From Curvibacter sp. PD_MW3 (GTDB taxonomy: Bacteria > Pseudomonadota > Gammaproteobacteria > Burkholderiales > Burkholderiaceae_C): a stretch of 64,000 nucleotides of DNA. Under the pieces are notes generated by a model. That model saw only the letters and a program-made list of their open reading frames with translations. It did not search any database and was not told the DNA's origin. The position numbers and the translations under genes were made by a program. Within the stretch, counting starts at the first letter, position 1. Each line of letters begins with the position of its first letter. Of this stretch, positions 18,511-26,330 are shown piece by piece. The stretch covers positions 169,602-233,601 of the forward strand of contig NSIV01000002.1 of the NCBI GenBank assembly GCA_002633085.1, given 5' to 3'.

Positions 18511-18550
18511 CTATCCTACCCTATCGTCAACAGGGCACGATTCTGGATAG
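18511..18550. promoter_or_regulatory. Nested inverted repeat with a -35-like hexamer before the WYL operon
   Basis: CTATCC (18511-18516) pairs with GGATAG (18545-18550), and CCCT (19-22) pairs with AGGG (32-35) inside it. On the minus strand the interval contains TTGACG (18530-18525), a good -35 hexamer, with only a weak -10 (ATCAAA) 17 bp later. The position suits an autoregulated promoter for the WYL/sspFGHE operon. The call is inferential. Confidence 0.35.
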
Positions 18551-18622
18551 AGAGGGCAAGAAGTTCACCGAAAGCAAATAAAGCAAAATATCTGCCGAGC
18601 GCAAACATATACGAGAAGGCCT

Positions 18623-18883
18623 ATGCCGGGACCATCAACAAGCCAACCCATAGGAACCATGGGAAAGTCGAATACGACTCCCGTCCGCATCGTTCAGGTT
18701 GAGAGCATTGATTTGCGAACAGGGGCCCCCTTCAAGCCGCCGGAGTATGAATTCTGGGTGGTGACATTGGAGTCCCCACCCAGAGTTCTTGAGGCCATGA
18801 ACTCGCTTCAAGAAGCAATGAATTGGGTGAAAAGCCATCCTAAATATCACTTGGTGGGCGAGCCACCTAACGGACCGCTTTAA
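18623..18883 (+). CDS. Small hypothetical protein (86 aa)
   Basis: An 86-residue frame whose core, VRIVQVESIDLRTG through YEFWVVTLE to NWVKSHPKYHLVGEPP, looks like an alpha/beta protein rather than a chance translation. An ATG at 18659 (MGKSNTTP) preceded by AGGA is an equally likely start. It ends next to the convergent gene at 18880-19089, overlapping by a few bases. No family is recognised. It lies at the border between the defence operon and the plasmid-like block. Confidence 0.45.
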   Translation: MPGPSTSQPIGTMGKSNTTPVRIVQVESIDLRTGAPFKPPEYEFWVVTLESPPRVLEAMNSLQEAMNWVKSHPKYHLVGEPPNGPL

Positions 18884-19089
18884 TCACCGCGTTGCTTGCG
18901 AATATCTTCCAGTTGCAGGTCGGCGTATAAAACCCACTGGGGAACTACCGCCCCCTTTTCTTTCATCAAGCCTTGCCAATGTTCGATTGCGATCTCGAGC
19001 GCTTTGTCAGCCTCGATCTTTGCCTGCTCAGCCGGAAGCCTCGTCAAGGCTGCGATAAACGCTTGATTCCAAAATTTCGACACAGTCAT
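18880..19089 (-). CDS. Small hypothetical protein (69 aa)
   Basis: The start MTVSKFWNQAF at 19089 is chosen because a strong GGAGG (complement of 19095-19099) lies five bases upstream; the frame stays open further back without a better site. The product is mostly helical (PAEQAKIEADKALEIAIEHW) and ends LQLEDIRKQRGD. No family is recognised. It follows the hypothetical gene 19211-19552 on the same strand and may share its transcript. Short genes like these are common in plasmid backbones. Confidence 0.5.
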   Translation of the reverse strand: MTVSKFWNQAFIAALTRLPAEQAKIEADKALEIAIEHWQGLMKEKGAVVPQWVLYADLQLEDIRKQRGD

Positions 19090-19210
19090 TTGAACCTCCA
19101 TGAGTTCAAGATTTCTCCCAACTTGATACTCGGATGTCAATGACGGCCTAACCTTGGCCGCATTTATCAAACGAAATGAGCGTGCCCTTGAAAGAGAAAC
19201 TTCTTGAATG

Positions 19211-19552
19211 TCATTCGGCAAGATAAGGAGTGCATGACGAGACGCCTCTCTCATTCACGGGAGCATTCCAAAAGATCGAATACTCGCCCCAAACAAGCCT
19301 GTTGCGCTCCTGAATTCGTCTCACCAGGATTTCAAAATCATCGTCAGACATGCTGCAACTTGTAGCCAGCTCATCGATGCGCATGTAGTCCACGATCCAC
19401 TCGTCGCTGGAATAGCCTCGCGCCGCTTCTGCCGGGTTGAATCCCAGCTTCGGCATCGTGGCGAATATCCACAACAGAGTCGCCGAGGGATTAACTCTTG
19501 CAGGAATCTCCATGGTCTGCCCGATGGAGGTTTTTTTGCTAATGACCATCAT
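19211..19552 (-). CDS. Hypothetical protein (113 aa)
   Basis: A 113-residue product starting MMVISKKTSIGQTMEIP. It has a helical middle (MSDDDFEILVRRIQERNRLVWGEYS) and Trp/Tyr-rich stretches, so it is likely a real soluble protein. No signal peptide, membrane segment or recognisable motif is present. It diverges from the gene starting at 19602, with only about 50 bp between them, so the two may share a control region. Function unknown. Confidence 0.5.
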   Translation of the reverse strand: MMVISKKTSIGQTMEIPARVNPSATLLWIFATMPKLGFNPAEAARGYSSDEWIVDYMRIDELATSCSMSDDDFEILVRRIQERNRLVWGEYSIFWNAPVNERGVSSCTPYLAE

Positions 19553-19601
19553 GTAACCTAACTAGTGTTGGCTATCAACCTGATCTCAAACGGAGCGCAC
19601 C

Positions 19602-20270
19602 TTGTCAAGCAACGAAATCACGCCAGCAGAATTAGTCGAACTTTTGTTCGAGGCATATCCGCCTCTTCGCCTTCCAAGGTCAATCGATAGCGGAAAGATC
19701 GAAAGGACCGCCTGGACTCTCTTTTTTGATCCAAGCAGAGGGGCTGATGGCTTTTTTCTCACTCCGAGCGACGAAGAAGATACTGGTGAGCGCAAGGTTC
19801 AAGCGAATCGATCCGAGGCTAGCGCGGCCCTAGCGTCTTCCGAGCCGTCCTTCATCGCATTCGCAAAAGCATTGAAACTCTTGCCACCGACTGCAAAAGC
19901 TTCAAACGAATCGAAAAGTCGAGATGCACTTATAGATCACATGGACACGGAGCTAGGTGTCATCTCGCTGCTTCGGAGAGATGACGGCTTTCAACTTAAA
20001 CTCCTATTACGATCGCGAGGAGAGACCGGCCGACCCGCCAGGCGGGGCGCCTCTTTCTCGGCGCCAATTGACCATGCGGCTCTCGCCTCAAAGGTCATGA
20101 CAGGAACAGCGCCCTTGAAGGCGGCATGCGAGCTTGCTCCTGAAATGATCCAAAAGCTATTTCCGGAAGACAGGGCTCTGAATGCCGAGATTGCAAAGGA
20201 GCTGCTGCGACGGGAAATTCCAGAGTCGCCCTCCAAGGTCACGACACCAAAGAAACCGAATGGCATTTAA
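19602..20270 (+). CDS. Hypothetical protein (222 aa)
   Basis: A 222-residue protein read from a TTG at 19602 preceded by GGAG. The N-terminal half, ITPAELVELLFEAYPPLRLPRSID, looks folded. The C-terminal end is Lys/Pro-rich (SPSKVTTPKKPNGI). No catalytic motif or membrane segment is visible. It sits directly upstream of the replication initiator gene and may be part of the plasmid backbone. From 20271 to 20478 I see no gene and only a weak TTGACT-type hexamer near 20408. Confidence 0.5.
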   Translation: MSSNEITPAELVELLFEAYPPLRLPRSIDSGKIERTAWTLFFDPSRGADGFFLTPSDEEDTGERKVQANRSEASAALASSEPSFIAFAKALKLLPPTAKASNESKSRDALIDHMDTELGVISLLRRDDGFQLKLLLRSRGETGRPARRGASFSAPIDHAALASKVMTGTAPLKAACELAPEMIQKLFPEDRALNAEIAKELLRREIPESPSKVTTPKKPNGI

Positions 20271-20478
20271 ATCGCTGTATTAGCTTTGAGTCGTTATGCA
20301 GGGCAAGCTAGGCCTGATCTACCAAGCAACTCCGACGTTCGGCAATGAGTTCCAGGACATAAACCATTGCGCGCAACAAATCGAAGTGTCACGCGCAAAT
20401 ACTGGTATTGACTAGTTGACGGATTCTTGAGATGGATAACTGACATGAATTTTGTTCACCTTCCATTTCAGGAATCCA

Positions 20479-21624
20479 ATGCCAGCTACTGACCACACCT
20501 ACTCTCACCCTTCATCCGCTGATGACGATTGGCCATCCGAGTATTTTCCTGATCAGTCAGAACACATTTCGACAAGGCAAGCCACAAGGCATACACATGT
20601 CGTGGGCGCTTCCAACAATTACGCGTCGATAAGTGGAATTCCTACCCGTGATGCTGATTCACCTCAGTGCTTGGGTGATGGACGAGCTGAAACAAAGGAG
20701 AAAAACAAGAGACACATCAAAGGGCTGTCCATGTCGCCTGGTAGCCCTTTGCATGAAATACAGTCTTCATTGGCACCTGCCCAACGACCATGCGTGCCCA
20801 TCCCCTTCGCGAACAAGCTAGGCCACTTTCCTGGCCTTATGCATAGGAGCAGCCTTTTCTCAGTGGGGCGGTCGGACGATGAACCAAGAGGCGGAGAGGC
20901 GAAGTCCCAGGGAGGCTACGACCTGGAAGTGGACGGCCCTGCCCTGTCTATGCACGACAAGGCAGTCTGGGAGGCCTTGGTCGATATCGCCAAGGAGCGC
21001 GACCACGATCTCTCAACGCCTCTTCTCACGTCGCTCTCCGAGATCGCTCGCAAGTGCGGAGCCGAGTTCACAGGAAGCCGGACAACCAACGCGGTCCGCA
21101 ATGGGCTGGAGCGGCTCAGCCGCGCCCATCTCGAATGCACGCTGGCTCAGTTGGGCCGCGTGCATGGACGACTACTAGCCGCAGTGGAGATCGGAAGCCA
21201 CGGCGCCTCGGTGTCGTTCGACCCGGCACTGACAAGCGCCTTGCTGGGCTCGGACCTGAACTTCCAAATGAATCCTGATCGACGCAGGCTTCTGAGCGGA
21301 ACGCTCGCTCAGTGGATGCACGACTTCATATCGACCCACACAGAAACACGTCCCTTGACGCTCAAATATCTCCGTGAGCTGTGCGGCTTTCCCGGCGACT
21401 CAAAGCGTTTTCCGGCAGCCCTAACAGCAGCCATGGAGGAATTGAAGGCGAAGGCCCCTGAGTTGGTCACAGCATTCGTCATCGACAAAATGACCCGATC
21501 TGGCGACTTCTGGACGATCCTGGTCACCCGCGGAACCGAATCACCCAAGTTTGTCGGCTTCAAGCCCCAGGCATCAAGCCAACAGAGTGGCCTTCGGCGG
21601 CGTCGGGGCGGAGTTGTATTGTGA
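20479..21624 (+). CDS. trfA: TrfA-family plasmid replication initiator
   Basis: The 381-residue product shows the TrfA winged-helix region. SSLFSVGR, then VDGPALSMHDKAVWEALVDIAKE, and finally GTLAQWMHDFISTHTETRPL and YLRELCGFPGDSKRF line up in order with the corresponding parts of RK2 TrfA. TrfA proteins bind iterons at oriV and open the origin. The N-terminal 120 residues are unrelated and low in structure. ATG 20479 is preferred (AGGA just upstream) over a TTG at 20452. An iteron-like array follows the stop at once, as expected for a rep/ori pair. This argues that this part of the island was once an autonomous plasmid. Confidence 0.82.
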   Translation: MPATDHTYSHPSSADDDWPSEYFPDQSEHISTRQATRHTHVVGASNNYASISGIPTRDADSPQCLGDGRAETKEKNKRHIKGLSMSPGSPLHEIQSSLAPAQRPCVPIPFANKLGHFPGLMHRSSLFSVGRSDDEPRGGEAKSQGGYDLEVDGPALSMHDKAVWEALVDIAKERDHDLSTPLLTSLSEIARKCGAEFTGSRTTNAVRNGLERLSRAHLECTLAQLGRVHGRLLAAVEIGSHGASVSFDPALTSALLGSDLNFQMNPDRRRLLSGTLAQWMHDFISTHTETRPLTLKYLRELCGFPGDSKRFPAALTAAMEELKAKAPELVTAFVIDKMTRSGDFWTILVTRGTESPKFVGFKPQASSQQSGLRRRRGGVVL

Positions 21625-21642
21625 TGCGCAACTAAATATGCG

Positions 21643-21846
21643 CACGCGTCTAATGCGGAAGATCGATCTCCAAACCACCTGGCAGCACGCGCAAAAGCGG
21701 GACGCAGCACGCGCGATATCAGGACGCTCACGCGCCTTTCACGGCATACCCCGACCGTAATCACGCGCCAAGCCTGGACGATCCACGCGCGCCAAGTGCC
21801 CGCTGGGGCACATCTATAGATTGAATAGAAAAGGATTGCATAGACT
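21643..21846. other. Iteron-like array and AT-rich stretch: probable oriV
   Basis: The hexamer CACGCG occurs six times in one orientation, starting at 21643, 21686, 21708, 21729, 21762 and 21784. The distances of 43, 22, 21, 33 and 22 bp are all close to whole helical turns. Several copies share an upstream GGACG. An AT-rich stretch (about 21811-21846, with CTATAGATTGAATAG) follows. Helically phased repeats next to an AT-rich segment, immediately after a TrfA-type gene, are the usual layout of an iteron origin. Confidence 0.62.
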
Positions 21847-21862
21847 GGGGCAGTGTCGTATC

Positions 21863-21899
21863 GGGCGACACGCCCGCCGCACCCGGCGGCGAGTCGCCC
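21863..21899. repeat. 37-bp GC-rich hairpin
   Basis: GGGCGAC (21863-21869) pairs with GTCGCCC (21893-21899), and CCGCCG pairs with CGGCGG inside. There is no T-run, so it is not an intrinsic terminator. Lying between the AT-rich stretch and the next gene, it could be part of the origin or limit read-through from the rep gene. The interval 21900-22033 is otherwise featureless. Confidence 0.5.
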
Positions 21900-22033
21900 G
21901 CCCCTGCAGCTCCTCAGTCGCTGCGAAATTATCGAATCCGTTGACAGGCATCGCCCAATGCAGTTGCATGAGCTTCATGAGATTGGAATCGCTGGTGAAA
22001 ATGCTGGGGAAGACAACGGTGGAGGTAGCCATC

Positions 22034-22846
22034 ATGGCTTCGCCCATGGAACGTCCTGGAACAGATCCGAGGTCAGAGAGGCCAAAGTCTAAACCCGAGG
22101 GACTCACGTTGACAGCAACCATACAAGGATGGACTCCTGAGCTTGTCTGCAACTTGGTGCCCAATCCACCATTGCTTCCAGGCTCGTTTGCCGGGGCGCT
22201 CAATCTAGCCATAACAAAACGGGGCAGGAGCCAGTTGGAAGCAATCCTGGGCGAGGGCTCGCTTTCGTTCACAACAGTCCGCACTCCCGATGACCTCGAC
22301 ATGCCGTTGGATATTGTTTTGAGGATGGAGGCGGCAGCGTCATGGTCAACGATTGAGACCATCGAAGAGCATGCCATTGGTTATCTCGCCGAACTCTTTG
22401 ATGGTCGAGCCCGCATCTCGCTCAAGCAGTGCCGCGATGGTCATACGACCAATGCCCTGCTCTGTGTCGGGAATCTAGCCAAAGAGAAGCCCATTTTCGG
22501 CACCCGAAAGCCCCTAGATCTTCTGATCGGAGCCGACGAATCGTTAAGCAGCACCAAATTGAGTTTCAACACATCTTCTGAGACCTTCACCAGCATTCTG
22601 AACGCTGGCCCTGCCCGCATGAAGTCTACGCCGGGCGGACGTCGTGAGTTGGCAATGCTATTTCTTGAAAGCGAAATAGAGACCGCCCTTGCGAAGCAAG
22701 GGCAAGATGAAACTTTCGAGATCGAAGATTTCACGCCTGGTCCAGAGAAGCGAATGCGGATCGCTTTGCGTGGGGACGACGCAAATGAGACCTCGCAACG
22801 TCTCGCCAAAGAACTATGCGAACGTTGGCCTGAAATCTTCGCCTGA
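22034..22846 (+). CDS. Hypothetical plasmid-backbone protein (270 aa)
   Basis: The frame is open from 21821, but the ATG at 22034 (MASPMERPG) is chosen because GGTGGAGG lies eight bases upstream. The 270-residue product includes LTLTATIQGWTPELVCNLVPNPP and a C-terminal segment RIALRGDDANETSQRLAKELCERWPEIFA. It has no signal peptide and no motif I recognise. It follows the origin region and converges on the DNA-binding gene at 22861-23313. A role in plasmid maintenance is possible but unsupported. Confidence 0.5.
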   Translation: MASPMERPGTDPRSERPKSKPEGLTLTATIQGWTPELVCNLVPNPPLLPGSFAGALNLAITKRGRSQLEAILGEGSLSFTTVRTPDDLDMPLDIVLRMEAAASWSTIETIEEHAIGYLAELFDGRARISLKQCRDGHTTNALLCVGNLAKEKPIFGTRKPLDLLIGADESLSSTKLSFNTSSETFTSILNAGPARMKSTPGGRRELAMLFLESEIETALAKQGQDETFEIEDFTPGPEKRMRIALRGDDANETSQRLAKELCERWPEIFA

Positions 22847-22860
22847 ATCAACGCAACGCT

Positions 22861-23313
22861 TTACTTGCGTTCGCGCAACTTCTGCTCGAACAGCTCATTG
22901 GCCCGCGCCATCAGAGCCGCCTTCGCCACTGATACGTCACTCTTCAGTCCGGGCGCATTTTCCTTCGTCTTCTTAGCGGTAGTCTTTGTTGGCTCAATGT
23001 CCTCGCTGCTATCCGCCGACACAGTCCAAGCGAGGCTTCCTGCTTGAGCCATTAGCCACATCGCAACATGGCCAATCCAAAATCCATCGTGGCCGCCCAC
23101 GCGTCGAACAGGAATCGCTGGCATCTTCCCGCGGGCACGAAGGTTCCACAAAGCTTTGGGCTTGAGGCCGAGCACCCTGGCAAGCTCATCAAGGCCCAGT
23201 ATCTCGCCAGGAATCTCGTATTCCCGCTTCAGCCTTGCCATTGTTCGCTCGACGGCTTCCTGGCGATCTCTCGACAATGAATCAAACGATGGCAGCGTCC
23301 GGGCTTTCTCCAT
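22861..23313 (-). CDS. Helix-turn-helix DNA-binding protein (AlpA/MerR-like fold)
   Basis: A 150-residue product from MEKARTLPSFDSLS. Its middle part GLDELARVLGLKPKALWNLRARGKMP followed by GHDGFWIGHVAMWL has the pattern of an excisionase/MerR-type winged helix: helix-turn-helix, a short basic wing, and an aromatic helix. The C-terminal third is Lys/Thr/Glu-rich. The frame is open to 23334, but the second methionine gives the better N terminus. Proteins like this act as recombination directionality factors or small regulators. Next to a recombinase gene it may be the partner of the 23907-24980 integrase. Confidence 0.55.
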   Translation of the reverse strand: MEKARTLPSFDSLSRDRQEAVERTMARLKREYEIPGEILGLDELARVLGLKPKALWNLRARGKMPAIPVRRVGGHDGFWIGHVAMWLMAQAGSLAWTVSADSSEDIEPTKTTAKKTKENAPGLKSDVSVAKAALMARANELFEQKLRERK

Positions 23314-23580
23314 CGGCCCAAACTCGCAAATCAAGGCGCGCCTGTCAAATCACTGCGAGGCAGCAAGATGGAGCCTAGGGCCGAATTGAAACGACCTCAC
23401 TGCTTGCAAGGCAGCAGAATCACCACAATACTTTTGGTGCAAAGCTACGCTCTTGATGAAGTGCGGAACCTCGAACCAACAATTGCCACTCAGAGCATTC
23501 CGCCACAACTGCAATCAATTTCTTGGAAATACATACTGCATTGACTTTTCGTGGCATCCGCTATGCACGACGGCACACCG

Positions 23581-23946
23581 TGGCACAGTTTTGGCACAGT
23601 TCATATGAGTTCTGATGAGTTCTAAAGAGTCTCTCTTGCCTTGCCGAGCAACGAAAAATCGACCGCTCATCTCCTCGTCAATAGATAGTTCTGCTATCAG
23701 TCAATAGTTATCTGTGCCTAAGCCCAACTTCAAAACTTTCGTGGTGCCCCGGGAGGGAACCCAAGCCGTCATATTCAGGGAACCAAGTCCATCTCCAATG
23801 ACCGTCATTTCGCTCTGAAATTCTCGATTTCCCGCTGACATACGGCTTTGTCTTTCACTGTGCCACGTGAGTAAATGGCACAGTTCTGGCACACCAGGAG
23901 AAAGCCATGGCCATGATAAGAGCAAGAAAAAACAAAGATGGCACAG
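23581..23946. repeat. TGGCACA(G) repeats around the recombinase start (putative arm or operator sites)
   Basis: TGGCACAG lies at 23581-23588, 23592-23599, 23876-23883 and 23939-23946, and TGGCACA at 23887-23893. An inverted ACTGTGCCA (23857-23865) forms a perfect inverted repeat with TGGCACAGT (23876-23884). Pairs are spaced 11 bp apart. GAGTTCT is repeated 10 bp apart at 23607 and 23617. This pattern before a tyrosine recombinase gene fits arm-type binding sites or an autoregulatory operator. The interval 23335-23580 and the stretch 23630-23856 show no gene. Confidence 0.5.
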
Positions 23947-24980
23947 TGTCTTACCAAGCTGTGGTTCGAATCACTGGGCAGCCTGAGGCGCGCCGAACAT
24001 TCAAAGACAAGAAGTCCGCTCAACTATGGGCTGACGTCACCACAGCAGCAGCGAGGGAGTCGGCTACGCGCCTTCCCGAGACAACAAAGTTTCGTCGAAT
24101 GTCGTTGAAGGATGCGATAAACGCATGGGCGAAGAGCTTCACTTTCCCAAAGTCGAACATCCGCCTGACCCCCACTGTCCTCAAACTCGTAGGCGACATT
24201 AGCCTAGGGAACCTCTCCCGTGAATACGTCCTCGCATATGTCGAAAAGGTCAGAAAGACAATCACGTATCGAGGCCGCCCCTATACGGATGCGAGCATTC
24301 TTCGACAAATGGGATTCATAAGAAGCGCCGTGATCCATGCCGCCGACATGCATCGGGTCAAATTCGATACATCATTCTTCAACATCAAGTCCATCGAAGG
24401 CGAATGGGACGCTGCTCGCGATCGAATAATGAGCCCAGAAGAAGAGCTGCAACTTCAATCCGCCATAAAGACGCGAGTCTTTCATGAGTCGTGGCAGTTG
24501 CTTGTCGATCTCGCCATCGAGACGGCTGCCCGGGAGCAAGAACTTGTGCTCGCTGAATTGAAGGAGGTGAATTTCGGAACTAGGGTTTGGACAATACCCA
24601 AAGAACACACCAAGAATCGATACGCGAGAGAAGTGCCGCTTTCGAAGAAGGCCTTTGGGATCATGACCAGGCTGAAAGAACGCCTAGACGCGCACAACGC
24701 AGCGATGCCGCCAGGAGATCCTCAGCGGCAAAAACGCCTCTTCTTTGAATTTGCCTCCCCCAGCTCCGTTTGCACGGGCTTCCATGATGTGGTCAAAAAG
24801 GCCGGCCTTATCGACCTCCATTTCCATGACCTGCGGCATACCGCCATAACACGCATGGTGCTGAACAAGAGGGAACTCGAAGTGCACGACATCATGAGAA
24901 TCGCTGGACATAGGTCGATGGCCATGTTCCTGCGTTACGCCAATGTCAGGGGCAAAGACATCGTCAAACGCATGGGTTAA
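23907..24980 (+). CDS. Tyrosine recombinase/integrase of the plasmid-like block
   Basis: A 357-residue integrase. The N-terminal part (RARKNKDGTVSYQAVVRITG...RRTFKDKKSAQLWAD) is the common short arm-binding form. The catalytic domain shows Arg in ETAAREQELVLAEL (about 205), HDLRHT (about 306) and GHRSMAMFLRYANV with the tyrosine near 342. It starts at the ATG at 23907 with GGAG seven bases before. It is distinct from the island-end integrase at 38007-39575, so two elements, or an element within an island, are likely. TGGCACAG repeats lie in front of and within its 5' end. Confidence 0.85.
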   Translation: MAMIRARKNKDGTVSYQAVVRITGQPEARRTFKDKKSAQLWADVTTAAARESATRLPETTKFRRMSLKDAINAWAKSFTFPKSNIRLTPTVLKLVGDISLGNLSREYVLAYVEKVRKTITYRGRPYTDASILRQMGFIRSAVIHAADMHRVKFDTSFFNIKSIEGEWDAARDRIMSPEEELQLQSAIKTRVFHESWQLLVDLAIETAAREQELVLAELKEVNFGTRVWTIPKEHTKNRYAREVPLSKKAFGIMTRLKERLDAHNAAMPPGDPQRQKRLFFEFASPSSVCTGFHDVVKKAGLIDLHFHDLRHTAITRMVLNKRELEVHDIMRIAGHRSMAMFLRYANVRGKDIVKRMG

Positions 24981-25163
24981 CAGACACATGCTGATAACCA
25001 ATCCTGTTAACAGGCCAAAAGCCAATGCGGCCGATTTCGTTTCGCACTCATCCTCTCTGCCGCTTTCATACCTTCGCGCGAAGCTCTACTTTTGGCTGTT
25101 ATCAGCCTCAATATCGACACCGATTTGGTTTAGCTTTATTCGCACTCACCACCTGCATATTCA

Positions 25164-25192
25164 TTGACCTTGCTTGAGCGCAAGGTTAACTT
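25164..25192 (+). promoter_or_regulatory. Putative promoter with an inverted repeat between -35 and -10
   Basis: TTGACC (25164-25169) and TAACTT (25187-25192) are 17 bp apart. The spacer holds ACCTTGC (25167-25173) and its complement GCAAGGT (25180-25186). This is a typical layout for an autoregulated plasmid promoter and would drive the gene at 25257. The rest of 24981-25256 has no gene. Confidence 0.4.
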
Positions 25193-25256
25193 GTGTAAGC
25201 CAACCTGCATTGCCTGGATCGCTTGGGAGCCCATAACAAATGAATAGGAGCGAATC

Positions 25257-25814
25257 ATGGATAGGCAGGACCAAGGTCAGAACGCTAGTGCGGATCTTGC
25301 GATGAGCAAGAAGTCGGCTGGACGCAAGCAGAAGCAGAACAAGGCGGCATACGAGAAACGACGAGAAACCAAGACGCAAGTCTGCGTATGGTTCGATAAC
25401 GCAGACTACGCGAGGCTGCGGAAAATTGCCGACACGTTGAAATCGCCAATATCCGCAGTCGCGGCAGCAACAATTCATAGCTGCGTGAGAAATCTTGACG
25501 AGTCAACTATCGCTGACTACGCGGTCCTTCGAAGCCTGTCGGAGTCAATACCGCTGCAAGCTGATGATGCCGCCTCGACCTCTCCAATTTTTCGGGTCTT
25601 TATTGCAGCGATGGCTATGGGCACGACCGAATTAAGGGCCGCCCACAATGTTGTGCTCCACGAGCACCGAGAGAAGATAGAACGCGAAATTGCTGTTAAC
25701 CGCCGAATGACAAGCTCCGAGCCCACCGAGAAAACCGGAGATTCCGTCCAATCTGAGATGGCGCCCGACATCGACGTTTCCTATTTGGAAGCAGAATTGC
25801 TCGTGGAAAAGTGA
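25257..25814 (+). CDS. Hypothetical protein, possibly ribbon-helix-helix type (185 aa)
   Basis: A 185-residue product with AGGAG upstream of its ATG. The N terminus is Lys/Gln/Arg-rich. It is followed by TKTQVCVWFDNADYARLRKIADTLKSPISAVAAATIHSCV, which has the length and pattern of a beta strand plus two helices, as in small ribbon-helix-helix DNA-binding domains. The C-terminal half is helical and acidic. Given the promoter inverted repeat upstream and the oriT-like region downstream, it could be an autoregulator of mobilization or partition. No family is confidently recognised. Confidence 0.5.
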   Translation: MDRQDQGQNASADLAMSKKSAGRKQKQNKAAYEKRRETKTQVCVWFDNADYARLRKIADTLKSPISAVAAATIHSCVRNLDESTIADYAVLRSLSESIPLQADDAASTSPIFRVFIAAMAMGTTELRAAHNVVLHEHREKIEREIAVNRRMTSSEPTEKTGDSVQSEMAPDIDVSYLEAELLVEK

Positions 25815-25889
25815 CTTGTCGAGAAATCGGCTGTCGGCAGCGTAACTCCACGGCAAGAGCTGTTATCAGCGCGAAAGCGCATTCTCAAC

Positions 25890-25925
25890 AAGGCGCGGAG
25901 CTGGACCTTCTCCGCGCCTTTTTCG
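25890..25925 (+). terminator. Strong intrinsic terminator
   Basis: AAGGCGCGGAG (25890-25900) pairs perfectly with CTCCGCGCCTT (25910-25920), with a nine-base loop and a following T-run (TTTTTCG). It lies 75 bp after the gene at 25257-25814 and separates it from the mobilization region. Confidence 0.85.
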
Positions 25926-25990
25926 TTTTCCGCAATCACAACATCGCGAGAGGCGAAGCATAGTTGGGCCAGGCGCCGATCAATCGGGTG

Positions 25991-26227
25991 GGTTTGCTAG
26001 CGGTTTGCTAGCCGCCGAGCACCGCGAACGCCCCCACCAAGAGCTTGCGGCCGCCACCTTCCCCAACCAGCAAGAGAAGGTTGGCGGCCGAGGCTAGTCC
26101 TGAAATTTAAAGTCTTCTTACACCATTGCCCTCCTGGCGGGTGTGGGAGGAGCCCTGCGCTAGCGCACCGTAGCGTTTCTTTCGACTTTTCACTCTGAAA
26201 GCTAGGTTCTTTGGCGCGCTAGCGCAC
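25991..26227. other. Repeat-rich region, candidate oriT/mobilization control region
   Basis: Two adjacent perfect copies of GGTTTGCTAGC lie at 25991-26001 and 26002-26012. A long inverted repeat pairs 26048-26060 (CGGCCGCCACCTT) with 26077-26090 (AAGGTTGGCGGCCG) with one bulge. GCGCTAGCGCAC occurs at 26157-26168 and 26216-26227. The region contains no gene and lies directly before the mobilization genes, where oriT of MOBF plasmids is usually found. The nick site cannot be picked by eye. Confidence 0.5.
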
Positions 26228-26330
26228 GTTTCCGCTTGTCAGGCCAACGAAAAACGGCCGGAAATGCGATTGCTGAAGCGGTATTTGCGCGGTAAGCGTG
26301 TATCCAACACGATGACATGTGGAGGCATCC

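Noticed and set aside
18623-19552. Small genes between the WYL regulator and the plasmid block considered as a toxin-antitoxin pair
   Set aside because: Their orientations differ, there is no overlapping pair, and no toxin or antitoxin motif was recognised.
20400-20450. TTGACT/TTGACG hexamers before the replication gene considered as a promoter
   Set aside because: No acceptable -10 hexamer lies at 16-18 bp; possible partners are at 13 or 21 bp.
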